The notes: generated by a model not told the origin, from the sequence alone. DNA of 64,000 nt from G965276675 sp965276675 (GCA_965276675.1 OZ255624.1:3472001-3536000); one strand, 5' to 3'. Shown: positions 52,303 to 61,232, numbered from the stretch's first letter. Translations and numbers: made by a program.

Positions 52303-53346
52303 CTAAAACGTACGGGTCGCGCTCAGCAGGATCGCATAGTCTGCGAAAGCGGCATCACCGTGTGTGCCATTCGCGATATCGGTCACGCTGCGACGCCGGT
52401 TCCGCTCAACGGCCCAGGGTGCGTTAAGTGAGATCATGCTGCGTCCGTGCTCATAGGTCAGACCTGGATCAATGGAGATGATGTACCCGGGCCGGCGAAA
52501 TCCATCGCTCTTTCCGAAGGCATCGCGCACCGGAACGCCCTCGAGCCGGCCGCCAAAGCTACCCACCAAGCCGCGCAGGTGTGGGATGCGGTGCGCCGCG
52601 CCTCCGCGAAAGAGATACTGGTCCGTCACCGACATCACTCCTTCACCTTTGGCGGTACGGAACGTTGCAACACCATTCGTGTCGCGCGGATTGAAGAGCC
52701 ACGATCCTTGGAAATACGCGGTGGTATGGAAGTAAGTTCGCTTGTAAGCCTGCGTGGTGACATCGAAGCCCCAACTACCGTCCCCAGGCTGGATCGACTG
52801 ATCGGCGACTACCTTTTGCATGGTGCCGTTGGCAAGTGTTCCTGTGCCCGTGGCATTGTCGATGCCAGTCGGCAGCTTAAGTCCCAGACCGAATGCAACG
52901 TTGCCTCCACTCTCCGTCGGCGGACGGAAGACCCAGGCCTGCGCGCCAACGATCATATCTCCGATCCCGCCGATGTCGTAGATGCCCCTTGGAGGATACT
53001 TCTGGTCCCGCGTGCTTTGCAGCACGGGCACGAATGCATTGACGCTCCATCGCGGAGAGAGCTCATAGGTCAGGCTCACGTTATAGATATTCTGGTGGTT
53101 CTTGATCTGTGTATCCAGCAACTCGCGCTGTTTCTGCTCTTTTTCACCAATAAAATGACGGAACGAGCTGAAGCTGCGCCAATCTACCTCGACAGTAATC
53201 GGGTGCAGCTTCCGCGCATTGATGGAACCGTGCTCTTCGCAGAGACCGGATAGTAGAGGCTGGTTGGTATGTGCTGCAATACAGCCCTGGCCAAAGGCGT
53301 ATCCAGACACCAGGAAGAAGACGAGTAGATTTATGTAGATTCGCAT
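52303..53346 (-). CDS. Outer-membrane beta-barrel protein, Phenol_MetA_deg-like
   Basis: 347 residues from the ATG at 53346, where a signal peptide begins (YINLLVFFLVSGYAFGQ); the open frame upstream extends 93 residues into the divergent gene. Alternating amphipathic strands (VSLTYELSPRWSVNAFVPVLQS, GIGDMIVGAQAWVF, VAFGLGLKLPTG, TQAYKRTYFHTTAYFQGSWLFN) and a terminal TRTF suit a transport or porin-like barrel; the nearest family seems to be the phenol-degradation MetA-like outer-membrane proteins. The substrate is unknown. Divergent from a thioredoxin-family gene with only 46 bp between starts. Confidence 0.68.
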   Translation of the reverse strand: MRIYINLLVFFLVSGYAFGQGCIAAHTNQPLLSGLCEEHGSINARKLHPITVEVDWRSFSSFRHFIGEKEQKQRELLDTQIKNHQNIYNVSLTYELSPRWSVNAFVPVLQSTRDQKYPPRGIYDIGGIGDMIVGAQAWVFRPPTESGGNVAFGLGLKLPTGIDNATGTGTLANGTMQKVVADQSIQPGDGSWGFDVTTQAYKRTYFHTTAYFQGSWLFNPRDTNGVATFRTAKGEGVMSVTDQYLFRGGAAHRIPHLRGLVGSFGGRLEGVPVRDAFGKSDGFRRPGYIISIDPGLTYEHGRSMISLNAPWAVERNRRRSVTDIANGTHGDAAFADYAILLSATRTF

Positions 53347-53392
53347 ATATAAGAAGTAAGGTCGATGAAAGATAGCTGGAGACTTACGAGAT

Positions 53393-53944
53393 ATGCATCG
53401 ACTGAAAGGTGGATTTTTAGTGAAGAGATATCTCTTTTTTGCTGTCCTATCGGCAACGTCTGTGCTGGCAGGAGCACAACTGCTTCGGGAGCCGACCGCC
53501 AGCATGATGGATCTCTCTGGAAAACCACACACCCTCGGAGAACTGCGCGGGCATCCTGCAGTTGTCAATTTCTGGGCCACATGGTGCGGTCCCTGCAAAG
53601 AGGAGATGCCACGGCTGCAGACCATGGCTGATGCCTACACAAGTAAGGGCGTGAGCTTTGTCGCTATCTCGATCGATGATCCGGATACGCGGCCAAAGAT
53701 AGAACCTTTAGTGCATAAGCGCGGCTTTCGTGTTCCGGTCTGGAGCGGCGCATCGAGCGATACGCTGAAAGAGCTCGGTCTCGGGGTCTTAGTGCCGGCC
53801 ACTATGATCCTAGACGAGCGAGGCGAGGTGATCGGCCGCATAGAAGGAGAGGCTCGGGAGAAGGACATTCAATCGCGCCTGGACTGGCTGCTCAACGGCA
53901 AGCAAGGTAAACAGCCCAAGCTCGTCCAGAAGAATGACTGGTAG
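53393..53944 (+). CDS. TlpA-like thioredoxin-family thiol protein
   Basis: 183 residues from the ATG at 53393; a GTG at 53420, seven bases after AGGTGG, is an equally good start. An N-terminal hydrophobic segment (RYLFFAVLSATSVLAGAQ) exports or anchors it. The thioredoxin fold contains VVNFWATWCGPCKEEMPRLQ, FVAISIDDP and LVPATMILDERGEVIGRIEG (cis-proline VPA). Probably periplasmic thiol reduction, for example for cytochrome or outer-membrane maturation. Divergent from the barrel gene at 52303. Confidence 0.88.
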   Translation: MHRLKGGFLVKRYLFFAVLSATSVLAGAQLLREPTASMMDLSGKPHTLGELRGHPAVVNFWATWCGPCKEEMPRLQTMADAYTSKGVSFVAISIDDPDTRPKIEPLVHKRGFRVPVWSGASSDTLKELGLGVLVPATMILDERGEVIGRIEGEAREKDIQSRLDWLLNGKQGKQPKLVQKNDW

Positions 53945-53995
53945 TTGCGGCCTCGCCCTCTCTGCCATAGGTAGCCATCAACGGACGGCAAAGTT

Positions 53996-54463
53996 ATGAT
54001 GGAGCGCATGAGGGCGATCCCCCGCACACACCTTCGCTCGCTCGCTGGCCTTGCACTGGTCCTCGGGACCCTACCCGTCTACGCTGGAGGTGCTGCCCAT
54101 AACGATCTCAAGAAGTTTGCGGGTGTCTACAAAGGCGAGACTCGCGCCGCGGACGAGTCTCGGGAGCAGAGTCGCGAGGGTGCATACGCGATTAAGCACC
54201 ACACCATTGTCGTTAGCCTGGGTACGGATGGCACTGCGACTGTGACACAAAGCCCTGATGCAGTAAGTGAGAGCACCAGCTTCGCACACTGGGCCCGCGC
54301 CGGCAACGAGATCCGGCTTACTTTTGATCCGCAGGCCGGCAAACCGGCATCAGCCCCGATGGTCTTCAACTTGCGTCATAACGAGCTCGTGCCTGTGGCC
54401 TGGGACCACGCTGCATGGAAGAAGCAGCCTCCGCCCACGCTGCATCGTGAGACGCAAGACTAA
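53996..54463 (+). CDS. Small secreted protein, unknown function
   Basis: 155 residues. Signal peptide (SLAGLALVLGTLPVYAGG), then about 115 residues with strands VVSLGTDGTATVTQSP, FAHWARAGNEIRLTFDPQAG and APMVFNLRHNELVPVAWD, a lipocalin/copper-resistance NlpE-like layout of short beta strands, too weak to name. Ends with a KKQPPPTLHR tail. It lies 51 bp after the thioredoxin gene. Confidence 0.65.
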   Translation: MMERMRAIPRTHLRSLAGLALVLGTLPVYAGGAAHNDLKKFAGVYKGETRAADESREQSREGAYAIKHHTIVVSLGTDGTATVTQSPDAVSESTSFAHWARAGNEIRLTFDPQAGKPASAPMVFNLRHNELVPVAWDHAAWKKQPPPTLHRETQD

Positions 54464-54548
54464 GGGCATCCGTCGGCTCCGGCCAGCATACTCCCGATGC
54501 TCTCGGCATCATGGCGAACAAACGCCGAAACAGGCGGTAGAATGAGCC

Positions 54549-57500
54549 ATGCCGCTCCTGGATCTCTCTCCCGGCGTTCAACCCGAAGTCCATAGAGCTC
54601 CGCACATTCCCGAGTCTCTCCGCTGGGCCCATCCAGTGGTGGCGGAGTGGTTTGTGCGCCGCTTTGGCACGCCAACGGAGCCGCAGGAGCTTGGCTGGCC
54701 GCTCATCCTGCACGATCGCACCACGCTCATCTCTGCACCCACTGGCTCCGGTAAAACCCTTGCCGCCTTTCTCATCTGCATCGATCGGCTGGTTCGCCAA
54801 TCCCTTGTCGGAGATCTTCACGCCGAGACGCAGGTGGTGTACGTCTCACCACTCAAGGCGCTCTCCAATGACATCAAGAAGAATCTGGAAATGCCGCTGG
54901 CAGAGATCCAGCAGCTTGCTCTTGAACGTGGCTATCTCTGCCCGGAGGTGCGCACCGCTGTTCGCACGGGCGATACCCTTCCCGCGGAACGCCTGGCGAT
55001 GCTCAAACGTCCGCCGCACATCCTGGTAACCACGCCAGAGTCGTTATACATCCTGGTCACGTCGGAGAAGAGCCGCAACAATCTTCGCGGTGTGCGCACC
55101 GTTATCGTCGACGAGATACATGCCATCGCAGACGACAAACGGGGTGCGCACCTGGCTCTCACGCTCGAGCGGCTGGATGCGCTGGTCTGCGGTGAGAACC
55201 GGCTCTCTCCCGGAGCCGTGATTAGCGGACAGAGCAGTCCGCCGCTGCGCATCGGCCTATCCGCCACACAAAACCCCATCACGCTTGTAGCGGAATTTCT
55301 GGGTGGCGCGCTTTCCCCAGAGGTCGAGATCGTCGAAGTTGGCAAGCGCCGCACACTCGATCTTGGCATCGAGATACCTGACGAAGAGCTCGGCTCGGTG
55401 ACCACGAATGCGATATGGGACGATGTGTACAACCGGCTCGCCGAGCTGGCCAACGAGCATCGCTCCACGCTGGTCTTCGTCAATACGCGCAGCATGACGG
55501 AACGGCTCGCCTTTCAGCTCAGCGAGCGCCTGGGTGCCGAAAACGTGGCCGCGCACCACGGCAGCCTTTCGCGCAAGCTGCGGCTCGAAGCAGAAAGAAA
55601 ACTGAAAGCCGGCGAGATCAAGCTGCTGGTGGCGACCGCTTCGCTTGAACTCGGCATCGATATAGGCGCAATCGATCTGGTTTGCCAGATCAACACGCCG
55701 CGCGCCATTGCGCCGGCGATGCAGCGCGTGGGCCGAGCGGGTCACTGGCGGGGAGCCACGCCGAAGGGTCGCTTCTTCGCCACCACTCGTGATGATCTGG
55801 TGGAGCAGGCCGCGCTCATTCGCGCCATGCGCGCCGGTGTGCTCGATCAACTGGAGATACCGCCCAAGCCACTCGATGTGCTGATGCAGCAGATCGTGGC
55901 CGCCTGTGCTGCGGAGCCCTGGCAGGAGGACGATCTATTCGCGCTGGTGCGACGCGCGCATCCCTATCGCGATCTCAGCCGAGAGGAATTCGAAGAGCTG
56001 CTATGCCTGTTAGCCGACGGCATTGAAGCGTCGCGCGGACGCTTCGGCGCCTATCTGCTGCGCGACCGCATTCATGGGCGCTTGCAGTCGCGGCGTGGCG
56101 CACGCATGGTCGCGGTGCTGAATGGTGGGACCATCCCTGATACGGCGATCTTCTCGGTCATCATGCAGCCGGAAGGAGTGCAGATCGCGACCCTCGATGA
56201 GGAGTTCGCCATCGAGTCGCATGCCGGCGACGTGATTCTGCTCGGAAATACTAGCTGGCGCATCCAGCGGGTGGAAAGTGCAGGGCGCGTCTTCGTCGAG
56301 GACGCTCACGGCCAGCCGCCCAGTGTACCGATCTGGACTGGTGAGGCGCCACAGCGCTCTTTCGAACTGTGCCGCTTCGTCTCCGCACTGCGCGAGGAGA
56401 TCAGCGCGCGCGTGCCAGATGTGCTGCCGGGCTATATCAGCCAGACCGATCATACTGTATCCGCCGCAGTTACTTGGCTGAAGAACGAATGCTGTGTGAC
56501 TGATTCTGCTGCCGAGCAGATGATCGGTTACATCGTTGCTGGTCGCGCGGTTCTGGGTGTTGTACCCACTCTGACCACGGTCGTTGCCGAGCGCTTCTTC
56601 GACGAGGGCGGCGGGATGCAGCTTATCCTCCATGCTCCCTTTGGCGGACGCATCAATAAGGCCTGGGGGCTCGCGCTTCGCAAGCGCTTCTGCCGCGGCT
56701 TCAACTTCGAGTTGCAGGCGTCGGCTACCGACAATGGGCTGAACATCTCGCTCGCTGAGCAACACAGCTTTCCGCTCAGCGATGTCTTCCAGTTCCTGAC
56801 GCAGCAGACTGTTACCGAACTGCTCCAACAGGCCTCCTTGACCTCCCCCATCTTTAAGGCGCGCTGGCGTTGGGATGCGATCCGCAGTTTGCAATTGCTA
56901 CGGTTTCAGAAGGGAAAGAAGGTCGCGCCCCAGGTGCAGCGCAGCCGCTCCGATGACCTGCTGGCCAGCGTCTTTCCTTCCGTCGCGGCGTGTCAGGAGA
57001 ATATCGAAGGCGATATCGAAATTCCCAACCATCCGCTCGTGCGCGAGGTGATGAAGGATGTGCTTGGCGAAGCGATGGATCTGGAAGGATTGAAGGGTGT
57101 GCTGGCCGGCATGGCTTCGGGTGCGATCCGCTGCCTGGCCGTGGATAGCACCACGCCGTCAGCTTTCGCGCATGGGCTGCTCAATGCCAATCCGTACGCG
57201 TATCTGGATGACGCGCCGCTCGAAGAACGCCGTGCCCGCGCCGTGAACATGCGTGGTATGGTACCGGACAAGTTGCTTGGTGAGATCGGCCGGCTCGATC
57301 CGGAGGCGATCCGCTCCATACGCGAGGAGTGCTGGCCGGACATCCGCGACCAGCATGAGCTGCACGATCTGCTACATTCACTGTTGCTTGTGCCAGAAGC
57401 TGCGCTGGAAGATCGCAGTGCCCGCGACTGGCTCGTCTTCTTCAAGCAGCTTGTGACGCAACGGCGTGCTCTCCGCCTCTCGGCGCATGGCAAAGAGTAC

Positions 57501-59006
57501 TTGGTTGCAGCAGAGCGGGAGAGCGCGGCTCGCAGCGCACTTGAGGGCACCGGCGAGAGCTTGCTGCTGGCGAAGAGTCTCCACGGTTGGCTGTGCATTC
57601 TAGGCCCAGTCACGGCCCGCGCGCTCGAGAGTCTGCTCGGTTTCCCCTCAGCTCTGATCTTCCAATCGTTGCTCGCGATGGAGATGCAGGGGTCGGTGTT
57701 GAGGGGTGTGTTTGAAGCAGAGACCCCCGCCGGGGGTGACGGCGAGATCGAGTGGTGCGAGCGGCGGGTGCTGCAGCGCATCCACAAGCGCACGGTAGCC
57801 GGGCTGCGCAAGCAGGTGGAGCCGGTCTCGCCCGCGGCGTTCATGGGGTGGCTGATGGGCTGGCAGCACCTGGCCCCACAGTCGCAACTGGCTGGCGAGG
57901 AGGGCGTGTTCGAGGCGCTGCGGCAGCTGGAGGGGTTCGAGGCGCCGGCGGTGGAGTGGGAGCGGTCGATCCTGCCGATGCGGGTGGCCGGGTATGATCC
58001 GCGGTGGCTGGATGCTCTGTGCCTTCAGGGAGTGGTGGGTTGGGGGCGGGTGTCGCCGCATCCGGCGTTTGCGTCGCCGGAGAGTGGCGGCCCGCGGCGG
58101 GTGGTGCCCACCAGCATGGCGCCGATCACCTTCTTCCTCCGCGCCGATGCGCACTGGATGGACCTGTGCCTCCTCGAGCGGCTGGTGCCCGATGCGGCGC
58201 TGGGCTGCTGTCTGAGTCCACTGGCGCTCAGGGTCCGGGCTTGCCTGGTCCAGTATGGCGCCAGCTTCGCCGGGGACCTCGTCCGGTTGCTCGGGGCGAC
58301 TGCGGCCGAGACGAACCATGCGCTGTGGGAGCTGGTGGCTGCGGGCCTGGTGACGGCAGACGGCTTTGACAGCCTGCGGGTGCTGATCGATCCACGGCGG
58401 AAGGCGGTCTTCGCGTCGCCCTCGCGGATGAAGAGCGTGGCGCGGCCGCGGAATACGGCGGGGCGTTGGAGCCTGCTGCATCCTCAGCAGACCGGGTTCA
58501 CACCAGAGCCGGATGCGCTGCGGCAGGCGGAGCAGCGGGATGCGCAGATCGAGTCGGCGTGCTCGATGTTGCTGGCGCGGTATGGAGTGGTCTTCCGCGA
58601 TCTGCTCCAGCGGGAGACGACGATTCCAAAATGGCGGGAGCTCCATGCGATGTACCGGCGGCTGGAGGGCCGGGGGGTGGTGCGCGGTGGACGGTTTGTC
58701 TCCGGGATGGCCGGGGAGCAGTTTGCCCTGCCGGAGGCAGTGGTGTCGCTGCGCGAGGCACGGCGGCGGAGCCAGGGGCAGGGCACCGTCACCTGCGCGG
58801 CGGCTGATCCCATGAACCTGGTCGGCATTGTTGTTCCTGGCGAACGGCCGGCTGCGATTGCCGGGCGAACGGTGCAGTTTACCAATGGCATCTTTCTTCC
58901 GGAGTTGGCCGATTCGACTGCAGAGCCGGTGAGTTTTTCCCTGGTGCCGACGTTGTTGCCGTTGTCCGGTGATGGCTCTGCCTCTGCGGAGTTGGGGCAT
59001 GACTGA
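54549..59006 (+). CDS. lhr: Lhr-type ATP-dependent DNA helicase
   Basis: 1485 residues, the full length usual for Lhr. Superfamily-2 core: Q-motif region, Walker A APTGSGKT (63-70), SPLKALSNDIKKNLE, TTPESLYILVTS, DEIH box near residue 187 (VDEIHAIADDKRG), RIGLSATQNP, then helicase C-terminal motifs TLVFVNTRSMTERL, LLVATASLELGIDIGAIDLVCQI and QRVGRAGH. The Lhr-specific C-terminal half (winged-helix and beta-barrel Lhr core) is intact. Lhr proteins are DNA-repair helicases. The stop overlaps the DUF5522 start by eight bases. I see no truncation. Confidence 0.95.
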   Translation: MPLLDLSPGVQPEVHRAPHIPESLRWAHPVVAEWFVRRFGTPTEPQELGWPLILHDRTTLISAPTGSGKTLAAFLICIDRLVRQSLVGDLHAETQVVYVSPLKALSNDIKKNLEMPLAEIQQLALERGYLCPEVRTAVRTGDTLPAERLAMLKRPPHILVTTPESLYILVTSEKSRNNLRGVRTVIVDEIHAIADDKRGAHLALTLERLDALVCGENRLSPGAVISGQSSPPLRIGLSATQNPITLVAEFLGGALSPEVEIVEVGKRRTLDLGIEIPDEELGSVTTNAIWDDVYNRLAELANEHRSTLVFVNTRSMTERLAFQLSERLGAENVAAHHGSLSRKLRLEAERKLKAGEIKLLVATASLELGIDIGAIDLVCQINTPRAIAPAMQRVGRAGHWRGATPKGRFFATTRDDLVEQAALIRAMRAGVLDQLEIPPKPLDVLMQQIVAACAAEPWQEDDLFALVRRAHPYRDLSREEFEELLCLLADGIEASRGRFGAYLLRDRIHGRLQSRRGARMVAVLNGGTIPDTAIFSVIMQPEGVQIATLDEEFAIESHAGDVILLGNTSWRIQRVESAGRVFVEDAHGQPPSVPIWTGEAPQRSFELCRFVSALREEISARVPDVLPGYISQTDHTVSAAVTWLKNECCVTDSAAEQMIGYIVAGRAVLGVVPTLTTVVAERFFDEGGGMQLILHAPFGGRINKAWGLALRKRFCRGFNFELQASATDNGLNISLAEQHSFPLSDVFQFLTQQTVTELLQQASLTSPIFKARWRWDAIRSLQLLRFQKGKKVAPQVQRSRSDDLLASVFPSVAACQENIEGDIEIPNHPLVREVMKDVLGEAMDLEGLKGVLAGMASGAIRCLAVDSTTPSAFAHGLLNANPYAYLDDAPLEERRARAVNMRGMVPDKLLGEIGRLDPEAIRSIREECWPDIRDQHELHDLLHSLLLVPEAALEDRSARDWLVFFKQLVTQRRALRLSAHGKEYLVAAERESAARSALEGTGESLLLAKSLHGWLCILGPVTARALESLLGFPSALIFQSLLAMEMQGSVLRGVFEAETPAGGDGEIEWCERRVLQRIHKRTVAGLRKQVEPVSPAAFMGWLMGWQHLAPQSQLAGEEGVFEALRQLEGFEAPAVEWERSILPMRVAGYDPRWLDALCLQGVVGWGRVSPHPAFASPESGGPRRVVPTSMAPITFFLRADAHWMDLCLLERLVPDAALGCCLSPLALRVRACLVQYGASFAGDLVRLLGATAAETNHALWELVAAGLVTADGFDSLRVLIDPRRKAVFASPSRMKSVARPRNTAGRWSLLHPQQTGFTPEPDALRQAEQRDAQIESACSMLLARYGVVFRDLLQRETTIPKWRELHAMYRRLEGRGVVRGGRFVSGMAGEQFALPEAVVSLREARRRSQGQGTVTCAAADPMNLVGIVVPGERPAAIAGRTVQFTNGIFLPELADSTAEPVSFSLVPTLLPLSGDGSASAELGHD

Positions 59007-59172
59007 GCCGTCCCAAAAACGCGCGCCCCCGCCGACTCCGGTCGAGGGGGAAGATTTCTATTGGGACGGCCCTTACGTGGTGTTTACGGCGGCTTATCAC
59101 TTGAAGCGGGGGTATTGCTGCGGGTCGGGGTGCCGGCACTGTCCGTATGGCTGGATTGCGGTTGAGAAGTGA
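58999..59172 (+). CDS. DUF5522 small cysteine-rich protein
   Basis: 57 residues from the ATG at 58999, which overlaps the Lhr stop. Contains EGEDFYWDGPYVVFTAAYHL and KRGYCCGSGCRHCPYGW with four cysteines, the DUF5522 signature, suggesting a metal site. Function unknown. Translational coupling to lhr may mean a shared DNA-repair role. Confidence 0.85.
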   Translation: MTEPSQKRAPPPTPVEGEDFYWDGPYVVFTAAYHLKRGYCCGSGCRHCPYGWIAVEK

Positions 59173-59197
59173 AGAGTACCCCCTCCCCCTATGTATT

Positions 59198-59205
59198 AGG
59201 CTAAA
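59198..59205. repeat. Target site duplication, left copy (AGGCTAAA)
   Basis: AGGCTAAA immediately before the left terminal repeat of the IS1595 element. The same eight bases follow the right end at 61225-61232. Eight bases is the usual duplication length for the IS1595 family. Confidence 0.92.
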
Positions 59206-59230
59206 GGTAATTATCCCCTTACGTCAAGTA
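59206..59230 (+). repeat. Left terminal inverted repeat of IS1595 element
   Basis: Begins GGTAATTATCCCC and ends TCAAGTA. It differs from the right repeat only at positions 13, 15 and 18. Confidence 0.9.
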
Positions 59231-59241
59231 AGGCTGGTATC

Positions 59242-60048
59242 ATGGCCTCCATGCGACGCTTTGAGGATAGCTGGAAGCGTATTGACCGGGCCACAATGCA
59301 TGCGGAAGCCTTCGCATCGCAGTGGGCTGGCCTCATTGATCCAGAAGCCAAGGAAGTGGGAATCAAACGCAAGAATGATGGGACATGGGTCGCATTCGCG
59401 ATCCACAAGGTGAACCCCGAACATGATCTCGCTATCGAGTTGGGCGAGTTTTTCTACCAACTCCGGGCCGCTCTTGATGGAATGATTTTTAAGGCTGTCA
59501 TCATTCAGGGCAAGGTCGATCCGCCCGCCAATGAGAGCACACTGGAATTCCCGATCTATCCCACTAAAGGGAAATTCGAGGGCTGTGCCGCCTACAGAGC
59601 GCCATTCCCGGAGAAACTCAAAGCTTGGTTCGAGGCGATACAACCGTACAACACTGGTAAACCCGGATACGCAGAGACGGCTGACATGAGGAGGCTGCTC
59701 ACCCTTCTGCACAATTGTGCCAGAAAAGACCGCCATCGGCGTCTTCACGTCGTCGCCGCTATCCCCACATCCGTTGAGTGGAAATTTGACATCTCTCCGG
59801 GTGGGAAGATTAGCAACGTAAGGGAATTGAGGCCCAACTTTCTCGAAAACGAAAGCGAGTTTCTCGCCTTCCATGCCTCCGGGGTCAGTGGACCTGACTC
59901 TTATTTCAAGTTGGCAACCGGTGTCACCATAGAGATAAGCGTCGCAGAGATTCCGGGGCTTACCGGACAAGGAGTCATGCTCGAACTTGCGAGGATCATT
60001 GATGCGGTCCGATACATCGTAGAGAAGTTTGAAGTCGGATATAGATGA
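59242..60048 (+). CDS. IS passenger protein, unknown function
   Basis: 268 residues; the ATG at 59242 is just inside the left end and has AAGG about 10 bases ahead, so its promoter may lie in or outside the terminal repeat. Soluble, no signal or membrane segment. Recognisable but unclassified sections: DLAIELGEFFYQLRAALDGMIF (helix), LRRLL-type helix with HNCARKDRHRRLHVV, then EISVAEIPGLTGQGVMLELARIIDAVRYIVEKFE. The helix with NCARKDRHR might bind nucleic acid or be an enzyme core, but nothing supports a name. The 300-codon frame on the opposite strand is its shadow: no ribosome site and no family. Confidence 0.8.
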   Translation: MASMRRFEDSWKRIDRATMHAEAFASQWAGLIDPEAKEVGIKRKNDGTWVAFAIHKVNPEHDLAIELGEFFYQLRAALDGMIFKAVIIQGKVDPPANESTLEFPIYPTKGKFEGCAAYRAPFPEKLKAWFEAIQPYNTGKPGYAETADMRRLLTLLHNCARKDRHRRLHVVAAIPTSVEWKFDISPGGKISNVRELRPNFLENESEFLAFHASGVSGPDSYFKLATGVTIEISVAEIPGLTGQGVMLELARIIDAVRYIVEKFEVGYR

Positions 60049-60126
60049 AAATGGTTCTACAGCGTGGCGCACATCTCCCTTTCCGCCGCATGGGTGGTAC
60101 ACTGCGGCTAGGGAGACAGATGGCAC

Positions 60127-60294
60127 ATGAGCGGCAACTCTAGTGACGATCAGTCCGACGCGAAACCCGAATTGTTGAAGACGTCAGAAGAAGTGAAAGC
60201 GAAGATGAAGCCCTTGTCTCGGGATTCCTTTCATGGCCTCTTACGACGAGCGGCTAATTTGCCCTCTCTGAAACCTGCTCTAAAAGCGAAGTGA
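60127..60294 (+). CDS. 55-residue IS-encoded protein
   Basis: ATG at 60127, GGGAGA about 11 bases ahead, stop at 60294. The sequence is hydrophilic with an acidic N-terminal half (SSDDQSDAKPE) and a basic C-terminal helix (MKPLSRDSFHGLLRRAANLP). The last 41 bases overlap the transposase 3' end on the other strand. Small KPLSRxxFxxLL-type proteins seem to accompany IS1595-like transposases in other genomes, from memory only; function unknown. Confidence 0.55.
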   Translation: MSGNSSDDQSDAKPELLKTSEEVKAKMKPLSRDSFHGLLRRAANLPSLKPALKAK

Positions 60295-61174
60295 ACATGG
60301 GCACGTCTGAGTTGCGACGGTTGTAACGGAAGCTGTATTCGTCGCAGTACGACTGCAAATACTTCGCACTCACCTGATGATATACGCCTCCGATACCCCG
60401 CTTTAGCAAGCTCCAGAAGCCCTCAATCGAATTTGTGTGCGTGTCGCCCATGACGTAGACGCGCTGCGAGTGATTGATGCGGTTGTGCACGTACCCATTT
60501 CCCAACTTGGAAAGCCCGTCATAGATTGGGTAATCGTCTGTGTAGATGATCGTTGAAGGAAGCACGCGCTCGGCCACAATCGGAAGCACCGTCTTAGCCT
60601 TGGCATCTGGAGTCACGCGAGCCACAACGCGGCCACCACGCTCCACCATGCCGAATACGGGTGTCTTTGAATCCAAATCGCGGCCAGTGCCGCCGCGCTT
60701 GCCCAAATGCTTATTCTTGGCTTTCCCGCCGATGTATGTTTCGTCGATCTCCACCGCTTCGCCCTCCAAGCTGATGTCCTCCGACATCAAGGTGCGAATC
60801 TGCTTGAACATGCGCCATGCAGTCTTGTACGTCACTCCGACCTCACGTTGAATCTGCTTGGCAGAGATCCCGCAGCGAGTAGCTGACATCAGGTACATGG
60901 CATAGAACCAAAGCCGCAGCGGAGTGGTGGTCTTCTCAAAGATCGTGCCAGCCATCGGCGAGATCATGCTTCCGCAGTGATCGCAGGCGTAGGCGGGGCG
61001 CCCCGTAACGCGATAGTGCTTGCGGTCCTTCTGGCACTTCTCACAGAAGCCGACCCCGCCCGGATACCGCTGCTCCTTCAGGAACTCTAAGCAAGCGTTA
61101 TCAGTCGGGAATTGGGCGTTGAAGTCCTTGATGGTGAACCGCAAGCTCTTCGGAATGCTCTGCTTAGGCTTCAT
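60254..61174 (-). CDS. IS1595-family transposase
   Basis: 306 residues, unbroken. N-terminal zinc ribbon (FCEKC...YACDHC, about residues 43-67), then the ISXO2-like catalytic domain: AVEIDETYIGGKAKNKH (first aspartate), IIYTDDYPIYDGL (second), and HTNSIEGFWSLLKRGIGGVYHQVS with the last acidic/polar catalytic region, plus the terminal YCDEYSFRYNRR. It moves the element flanked by the repeats at 59206 and 61224. Confidence 0.95.
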   Translation of the reverse strand: MKPKQSIPKSLRFTIKDFNAQFPTDNACLEFLKEQRYPGGVGFCEKCQKDRKHYRVTGRPAYACDHCGSMISPMAGTIFEKTTTPLRLWFYAMYLMSATRCGISAKQIQREVGVTYKTAWRMFKQIRTLMSEDISLEGEAVEIDETYIGGKAKNKHLGKRGGTGRDLDSKTPVFGMVERGGRVVARVTPDAKAKTVLPIVAERVLPSTIIYTDDYPIYDGLSKLGNGYVHNRINHSQRVYVMGDTHTNSIEGFWSLLKRGIGGVYHQVSAKYLQSYCDEYSFRYNRRNSDVPMFTSLLEQVSERAN

Positions 61175-61199
61175 GACATCTTGATTATGCCTTTTCTTC

Positions 61200-61224
61200 T
61201 ACTTGATGTCAAGGGATAATTACC
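61200..61224 (-). repeat. Right terminal inverted repeat of IS1595 element
   Basis: Reverse complement begins GGTAATTATCCCT; 22 of 25 positions equal the left repeat. Confidence 0.9.
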
Positions 61225-61232
61225 AGGCTAAA
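61225..61232. repeat. Target site duplication, right copy (AGGCTAAA)
   Basis: Identical to 59198-59205. It overlaps the first unit of the downstream short repeats. Confidence 0.92.

Larger units (their letters stand above)
59206..61224. mobile_element. IS1595-family element with two passenger genes
   Basis: 2,019 bp. Terminal inverted repeats of 25 bp match at 22 positions, both starting GGTAATTATCCC, and an 8-bp direct repeat flanks the element. It carries an intact transposase (60254-61174, minus), a 268-residue passenger (59242-60048, plus) and a 55-residue protein (60127-60294, plus). Intact ends, an unbroken transposase and a perfect target duplication suggest recent insertion. It landed beside a cluster of short intergenic repeats downstream of the lhr/DUF5522 pair. 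IS1595 elements are known to carry passenger genes. Confidence 0.93.

Noticed and set aside
57648..59000. 450-codon minus-strand frame within lhr
   Set aside because: Proline/arginine/histidine-rich shadow of the high-GC lhr 3' half.
59224..60126. 300-codon minus-strand frame opposite the IS passenger
   Set aside because: No ribosome site, extends past the IS end region without family resemblance; it mirrors the plus-strand gene.
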